DNA from: a virus
Direction: 5' to 3' (one strand)
IMG/VR virus record: IMGVR_UViG_3300025141_001013
Span: 1-20,203 of that record
Length of the DNA: 20,203 nucleotides
The stretch's first letter is position 1. Each line of letters begins with the position of its first letter. Position numbers and translations under genes: made by a program. Under the pieces are notes generated by a model. That model saw nothing but the letters and a program-made list of their open reading frames with translations, was not told the origin of the DNA and searched no databases. Positions 15,676 through 20,203 of this stretch are shown here, piece after piece.

Positions 15676-18600
15676 TTAGTCATCGAATGATGCTCCGGTG
15701 GACATAATCACAAAGTCAATCGCGATGTACTCAATTGCTCTTGTGGGCTTGACCATAATCTTCGCATATAAAATGTTCTGATCAATAAGATCGGGGGTCG
15801 TAGTGCTATCATCTAAAATCAGACGATAATCAGAGATACCATACGCAGTCTTGGTGTTGGCCAACAGCGGGTCAATTAAGGCCTTAAAGTTGATCCACGT
15901 GGCTGCGGTGTTCTGCTCAAACAACACCTGATTAGAAAGAATGGAAATCTGCTTCTTGAGATAGATAACGAGTCTTCTGACATTGATGCGGTCAAGAGCC
16001 GACAGCTTCTCCTGGAGCGTCTTTTGTCCAAATACCACAATTCCAGTAGATGGGAAGGACGCAATCGGATTAATTCTGCTCTCGTATAGGGTATCGCGGT
16101 CCGTCGAAGTAAGCTTCTCTGTCACATTGGTAATGGGGATTCCAGCGGCGCCATCCGAGAGGCCTCCTCGATTAAAGCCTGCAGGAGCAAACCAAACCTG
16201 AGTGGAAGCTTCAGAGCTAGCGAAAACACCCATCATAGCCACACTAGGCGGCACCCACAAAAGGCGTCCTGTGTTAGAATCACGTGTCTGGACCCATGGG
16301 TAGAAAGTACAACCATAACTAGAGTCAATTCTACGGTCTCTCAAGTCATTAGCAGCATTGGTCGGAGTTGTTCCGATACGCTGGTCCTTAGAGTTGTAGT
16401 ATGCCTCTGCGGATGGAATGTATACATTCGCGAGATCAATAACTGCCATCGCATCGCCGCGATCGGCACATACGTTAATCATGTGTTCTGTCAGCGAATT
16501 AACAGTTAAGCCAGGGGCTGCCAATAAATTCATATTGAGAGTTTCTGGATCCGCCACAATGTCAATGGCCCTCTTATAAGTCGCGTAGGCGTAAGAATTG
16601 TCCTCGCTTACACTAGTAATATCGGTCATTCCCTTGTTGTAGAGAGGATCGGGCTTCAAGATATCAAAGCCATCGGCGCCGCCCCAGAAAGGTGCAGTAA
16701 ATTGGTTATATCCCGAATTCAACAGGGTCTCATAAGACGTGCTACCCACGGAAATTCCTCCTGCGCGCGATCCTGACCTATAGAAATAAGCGCTGTTCGC
16801 ATCCTGCGCAATGTCATCCATAGAGAAGACATAAGTCCACGAATCAACTCCGGTAACAGAGTTTTTGGCCGGGGTTTGGCCGGCAACCGGATCATCTACA
16901 AAGTCAGAATACAAAAGGCGATGCATGTCTGCGTAGCTGGTTCCAGCAACCGACGACGAGACCGTGCGTGTATTCATAAAGCCCCAATAAGCCTTCTTGG
17001 GATCTGAGAAGTTTCCATGGGAGGCGGACTCGCGAAGGCGATCTACTGGGAAGTAGAGCGAAGCCGTAAGTCCACGCTGAACCGGGTCGGCATCGCCGAG
17101 GGTGAGGAGGCAGTGGCCACCACTAATGAATGAATTGGCTCCGAGGCCGGTGCCGGCGGGCGCGGGCTTGGGGAGGGTGACCTGCAGGCCTCGCTGGTTG
17201 CTGTTGGGTATACCTCCGGAAGTAATTAAGAACTTGGTGGTAGAGGTCCCTGCGCTAGGCCCGGAAGAAGATAAGATGGGGGTAAACCCAGGAGGTCCGA
17301 AATATCCGAAAGGAAGCAGGCGCGAATCGCTAGCTCCTACTTCCACATCCTCGTTCAGTTCGACATATACGTAAGCAGACTTATTATCATAATCTCCGTA
17401 ATACTTAACACGTCGATTTGTGGCATCCCACTTAGCATACTTGTCTCCAATCTTTCGTGCAATGAAATTCTCGGAAGACGGATCCAATGTACAGTTATCA
17501 AATCTCTCAACTATTTGTGGATCTGCGTCAGTATCAAGCAACTGTCGCAACACTACTGAGAATGTGCCATAATCGCTAGTGGTACTCGTCGATGCGCGCA
17601 CTTTTGTAATTGAGACTTTAAGGTTCTTCTGTATCCACGCGCCATGGCCTCTTCCTTTAAGACGGAAAAGCTTTGCCATTTGGGCCGGCTTATATGTTCC
17701 ATAGTCACCAGAAAGATCCTGACCAATAAACCAGCCGGCCGCGGCCTCACGTGAAGGCTGCGATTTCATATTGTGAGGGCCCGTGGCCGTGGTACCGCTG
17801 AGGGCAATTCCATAAATAACGCCATGCATGGGTTGGCTGGCCAACGAAGTGGTACCAGAAATCATGTAGTTGCGTACATTATCTTCGAAAGATTCCCCTA
17901 CCCAAATATGATCCTGAGTTCCGTAAAAGGTTCCGGAGGCATTCAAAAGCTGTGGGTTTGTATTAAACTTGCGTCGGATGAATGTGTCCTGATCGTCTTG
18001 GAATCCGAATTGAATAGTGTGCTGGGCTTGGCTCGAATCGGTGTAGATGGCTGTAAAAACACCATTGGTGTCGGAGCCAATGGCACACGTTGTGCCTTTC
18101 CATGCACTTCCGATACGGGCGCCGCGCATAGTACCAGTGAGCATAATCGATCCGCTGTTCATGTACCAAATTGCAGCCAAAATACCGGCGGATCCACCAC
18201 CGCAAGGCTCGCCCCCGGGCGTGACCATCTCGGGAGGATCATACATATTGTTAGTACTTCCGGAAGGAAAGACCCAGAGACCATAAGCCCCTCCTACGGT
18301 TATATCCGTAGAATCTTGGGCTCCTAAGTTGTTTGTAGTTTTCCAGCCTGCGGCTGCATCTCCTCCAGCAGCAGAGCCAACAGATGTCTGCTCTCCGAGA
18401 AGGCGAATATAAGTAACTGGCGCAACGTTTGCGTGCAAGAAAGCTTTGGCGGCATAAGTGCCATACATTGGCGATTGATAATTACCATCGCGATATACAT
18501 CACCGCCGGCGCGTCCAGGCACCGTGTCGCCAAAAACATCAATAAAATCAGCAAATGACTGCACAACGGTGGGGGTCATAGCCAATCCTTTTCCGGATCT

Positions 18601-18708
18601 GCCGATAATGACAGGGCCGATAGCGGCGGGGGTGGCTGGGCGTTCCGAATTGTCTATTTCATTAATAAACACTCCAGGAGATACAAATTTAAAACTACTT
18701 ACGGACAT
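15676..18708 (-). CDS. 18: Tail sheath protein, gp18-like, unusually long
   Basis: 1010 residues against 659 in T4 gp18. The N-terminus SFKFVSPGVFINEIDNSERP and GPVIIGRSGKG, then VQSFADFIDVFGD and AKAFLHANVAPVTYIRLLG (to about 110) are the classic sheath start. The C-terminal 150 residues are the conserved contractile core: LYESRINPIASFPSTGIVVFGQKTL, RINVRRLVIYLKKQI, and the closing strand region VKPTRAIEYIAIDFVIMSTG. Between them is a large Gly/Ser/Thr-rich, beta-like insertion (about 115-650) that probably forms surface domains on the sheath. The protein polymerises around the tube and contracts at infection. ATG at 18708 follows GAGGAAC. The gene sits after the neck genes and before the tube, as in T4, with a 110-base leader. 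Confidence 0.95.
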   Translation of the reverse strand: MSVSSFKFVSPGVFINEIDNSERPATPAAIGPVIIGRSGKGLAMTPTVVQSFADFIDVFGDTVPGRAGGDVYRDGNYQSPMYGTYAAKAFLHANVAPVTYIRLLGEQTSVGSAAGGDAAAGWKTTNNLGAQDSTDITVGGAYGLWVFPSGSTNNMYDPPEMVTPGGEPCGGGSAGILAAIWYMNSGSIMLTGTMRGARIGSAWKGTTCAIGSDTNGVFTAIYTDSSQAQHTIQFGFQDDQDTFIRRKFNTNPQLLNASGTFYGTQDHIWVGESFEDNVRNYMISGTTSLASQPMHGVIYGIALSGTTATGPHNMKSQPSREAAAGWFIGQDLSGDYGTYKPAQMAKLFRLKGRGHGAWIQKNLKVSITKVRASTSTTSDYGTFSVVLRQLLDTDADPQIVERFDNCTLDPSSENFIARKIGDKYAKWDATNRRVKYYGDYDNKSAYVYVELNEDVEVGASDSRLLPFGYFGPPGFTPILSSSGPSAGTSTTKFLITSGGIPNSNQRGLQVTLPKPAPAGTGLGANSFISGGHCLLTLGDADPVQRGLTASLYFPVDRLRESASHGNFSDPKKAYWGFMNTRTVSSSVAGTSYADMHRLLYSDFVDDPVAGQTPAKNSVTGVDSWTYVFSMDDIAQDANSAYFYRSGSRAGGISVGSTSYETLLNSGYNQFTAPFWGGADGFDILKPDPLYNKGMTDITSVSEDNSYAYATYKRAIDIVADPETLNMNLLAAPGLTVNSLTEHMINVCADRGDAMAVIDLANVYIPSAEAYYNSKDQRIGTTPTNAANDLRDRRIDSSYGCTFYPWVQTRDSNTGRLLWVPPSVAMMGVFASSEASTQVWFAPAGFNRGGLSDGAAGIPITNVTEKLTSTDRDTLYESRINPIASFPSTGIVVFGQKTLQEKLSALDRINVRRLVIYLKKQISILSNQVLFEQNTAATWINFKALIDPLLANTKTAYGISDYRLILDDSTTTPDLIDQNILYAKIMVKPTRAIEYIAIDFVIMSTGASFDD

Positions 18709-18725
18709 ATTAGGGTTCCTCTTTT

Positions 18726-18748
18726 AAAAAACGAACGAATTGAGTTCG
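18726..18748 (-). promoter_or_regulatory. Small hairpin with T6 tail in the sheath leader
   Basis: Minus strand CGAAC (18748-18744), a 7-base loop and GTTCG (18736-18732) pair, followed by TTTTTT (18731-18726). It looks like a weak terminator or attenuator but lies between the promoter-like motif and the sheath ribosome site, so it would be in the sheath leader. Could be transcript-end for the neck genes or a 5' stabiliser. Confidence 0.35.
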
Positions 18749-18759
18749 CAATCATACTT

Positions 18760-18767
18760 TAAATAGT
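18760..18767 (-). promoter_or_regulatory. Promoter-like motif ACTATTTA upstream of tail sheath
   Basis: ACTATTTAAAGTATG lies 52 bases before the sheath ATG in the longest untranslated gap of the window (18709-18818). The surrounding 16 bases are nearly palindromic (ATACT-TTTAA-AGTAT type). Same 8-mer as before tube and tape measure. The rest of the gap shows no gene or RNA that I recognise. Confidence 0.45.
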
Positions 18768-18818
18768 ATTTTCCAATTCAAAAGGCTCCCCTTAACTTAA
18801 TAAAAGCAATTTTTCAGT

Positions 18819-19694
18819 TCAGGAAGTAATATTAAAATATCCTTCCTCATCTGGGTTTACAATTCCTTCTTGCGGATACATTATTTCAATGATGTTTTCA
18901 TCTACTCTCACAATGTTTCTGTCATCGTTTTTTCCCTCGCCGATCAGGTATCCTAATATTCTAATTGTGATCTCTGAGGAAAACGATCGCAGATCTTCTC
19001 CCATATTGGCCACATTATTGTTATGAGTAAAGCCCTGATCGATGAATCCTTCATATAAATGGCCATTTCGACGCAGCAAGAATCCATTAATCTGTCCTGT
19101 GCGAGTCATAAATGGCGCTAGCAGATCATTCATTTGTTGTTGAAATTCTGTCTTAATTACTATCTTGTAGTCGATATTAACATAGATAGGAATAGGAATG
19201 CTCAAGGTTTTAATGACTATTCTCTTGTTAACTCGCTTAGACCAATTCTGTTCGGTTCCTGAAGTGTTAGTACGTGTACCAATTGCTACTGCTGCATTTC
19301 GCGTCTTGTTCTCCACAATTTTCTTGGCGATAACCCAGCGCCCAGTGCGGCCATTCTTCCTGTCTGAGTAGATCTGGGCCTGAAAGCCTCCTTTGCGAGC
19401 TGGATCTTTAGCGATGCCAGTTCGTTCCACACTAACAAACGGAAGTTTAAGTGCGCCACCATCGTCGCGCAAATCTTTATTGTGTTTAATCTGATATGCT
19501 CTCTCGGGCGCCTGCCATAAAACCGGCACATGAGAAAATCCCTCATTAGAATCTGCGCTTAAACGCAAATCCGTTATCCATTCCACAATGGCGCTGTCTA
19601 TATTTTCTATATCGGAGGCCAATAGGCCAATCTCTGAGAGCTGTAAATCAACCCCCGGCGGTATCATTGCAAAATCAAAATCATCAGGTAGCAT
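18819..19694 (-). CDS. 15: Neck / tail terminator protein, gp15-like
   Basis: 291 residues from the chosen ATG at 19694 (MLPDDFDFAMIPPGVD). The frame extends to a TTG at 19760, but AGGAAGG (19710-19704) lies 9 bases before 19694 and nothing similar precedes 19760 or the ATG at 19745; the chosen start also cuts the overlap with the upstream gene from 77 to 11 bases. LKLPFVSVERTGIAKDP, SIPIPIYVNIDYKIVIKTEFQQQMNDLLAPF and the following beta segments (SFSSEITIRILGYLIG) resemble T4 gp15, which caps the tail tube and sheath and joins them to the head. The position before the sheath gene agrees with T4 order. Fold assignment is by pattern and context. Confidence 0.65.
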   Translation of the reverse strand: MLPDDFDFAMIPPGVDLQLSEIGLLASDIENIDSAIVEWITDLRLSADSNEGFSHVPVLWQAPERAYQIKHNKDLRDDGGALKLPFVSVERTGIAKDPARKGGFQAQIYSDRKNGRTGRWVIAKKIVENKTRNAAVAIGTRTNTSGTEQNWSKRVNKRIVIKTLSIPIPIYVNIDYKIVIKTEFQQQMNDLLAPFMTRTGQINGFLLRRNGHLYEGFIDQGFTHNNNVANMGEDLRSFSSEITIRILGYLIGEGKNDDRNIVRVDENIIEIMYPQEGIVNPDEEGYFNITS

Positions 19695-20175
19695 CAAATA
19701 GTCCCTTCCTTGCTCGTCTACATCTCGCAGAAATCTCAAAACCATGCTCAACTTGACCAAAAAGTTTTTTCTGCTCTGATAGTTTAACTATCTCGTAATA
19801 ATATTCTCCGTACAAAACAAAATCACCTTCTCGAACATATAGGTCTTGATCTTCCTCTAAACGGCGCTTATGAAAGTGAATATTGATTTCCCATGTTTTA
19901 TCAAGGCCTCCACTTTCCATATATTCCGTAGAATAGTCAGTAAACTCCACCAACGCATAAACGCGCACCGGAGGCAAATAAGTTTTATCGATCGCCTCTC
20001 CGTACAGAGGGTGAAAATCAGTAGTCTGGAGATCTATCGGATAATACAAGATTTGTTGGCCGATGATCTTTTCAATCAGCTCATCATTAACTTGTTTTAC
20101 TAAATCTCGTTCTTTCTTCCCGAAAAACAAGGGAGGGGGCGGTGCAGGAGGCCTCTTCCATTCATTATCAGACAT
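19684..20175 (-). CDS. Putative neck / head-tail connector protein
   Basis: 163 residues. Pro-rich start (RPPAPPPPLFFG), a helix KKERDLVKQVNDELIEKIIG, then QQILYYPIDL, HPLYGEAI and a beta-rich second half (YALVEFTDYS, WEINIHFHKRR, GDFVLYGEYYYEIVKL). Such small beta-barrel proteins ahead of the gp15-like and sheath genes are usually head-completion or connector proteins (T4 gp13/gp14 position). I do not recognise the family with certainty. ATG at 20175 has only a weak upstream GAG. The gene upstream lies outside the window; bases 20176-20203 show nothing further. Confidence 0.5.
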   Translation of the reverse strand: MSDNEWKRPPAPPPPLFFGKKERDLVKQVNDELIEKIIGQQILYYPIDLQTTDFHPLYGEAIDKTYLPPVRVYALVEFTDYSTEYMESGGLDKTWEINIHFHKRRLEEDQDLYVREGDFVLYGEYYYEIVKLSEQKKLFGQVEHGFEISARCRRARKGLFDAT

Positions 20176-20203
20176 ATCTCAATTACCCCACAAATATTGG
20201 CAG

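Noticed and set aside
19695-19760. N-terminal extension of the gp15-like gene to TTG at 19760
   Set aside because: It would overlap the upstream gene by 77 bases and has no ribosome site; ATG at 19694 has AGGAAGG at good spacing.

Overview
The window looks like part of the genome of a tailed phage with a contractile tail, distantly T4-like and most likely from an uncultured, possibly marine, lineage (my inference). All supported genes lie on the minus strand, packed head to tail with gaps of 110 bases or less. I see no tRNA, integrase, insertion sequence or CRISPR array. T4-type proteins are recognisable from sequence pattern: neck/tail-terminator protein (gp15-like), tail sheath (gp18-like), tail tube (gp19-like), gp26-like baseplate/hub protein, a LysM baseplate protein (gp53-like) and the single-stranded-DNA-binding protein gp32. 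The DNA polymerase is a short family A enzyme, not the family B enzyme of T4.

Layout in the direction of transcription (high to low coordinates): neck proteins (20175-18819); an untranslated gap of 110 bases; a very long tail sheath (18708-15676); tail tube (15628-15041); a gp26-like zinc-knuckle protein (15002-14136) followed by a 73-codon frame (14131-13910) that may be reached by ribosomal frameshifting; a rho-independent terminator; the tape measure (13818-10801); two tandem paralogous tube/baseplate-type proteins (10760-8212); the LysM protein (8209-7874); a 1368-residue hub-like virion protein (7869-3763); a 440-residue probable virion protein (3724-2402); then, overlapping by 4 bases each, the family A polymerase (2405-1230) and an FtsZ/tubulin-like protein (1233-394); finally a near-consensus sigma70-type promoter driving gp32, which runs off the left edge.

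The right four fifths is a tail assembly module ordered as it is built: neck, sheath, tube, chaperone-like genes, ruler, tube/baseplate, hub. The left fifth switches to replication and possibly cell-organisation genes, translationally coupled to the last virion gene. A shared 8-base motif, ACTATTTA, sits just upstream of sheath, tube and tape measure and is a candidate late promoter element. The most interesting observations are the degenerate FtsZ/tubulin-like protein next to the replication genes, the candidate +1/-2 frameshift between the gp26-like gene and the 73-codon frame, and the common upstream motif.
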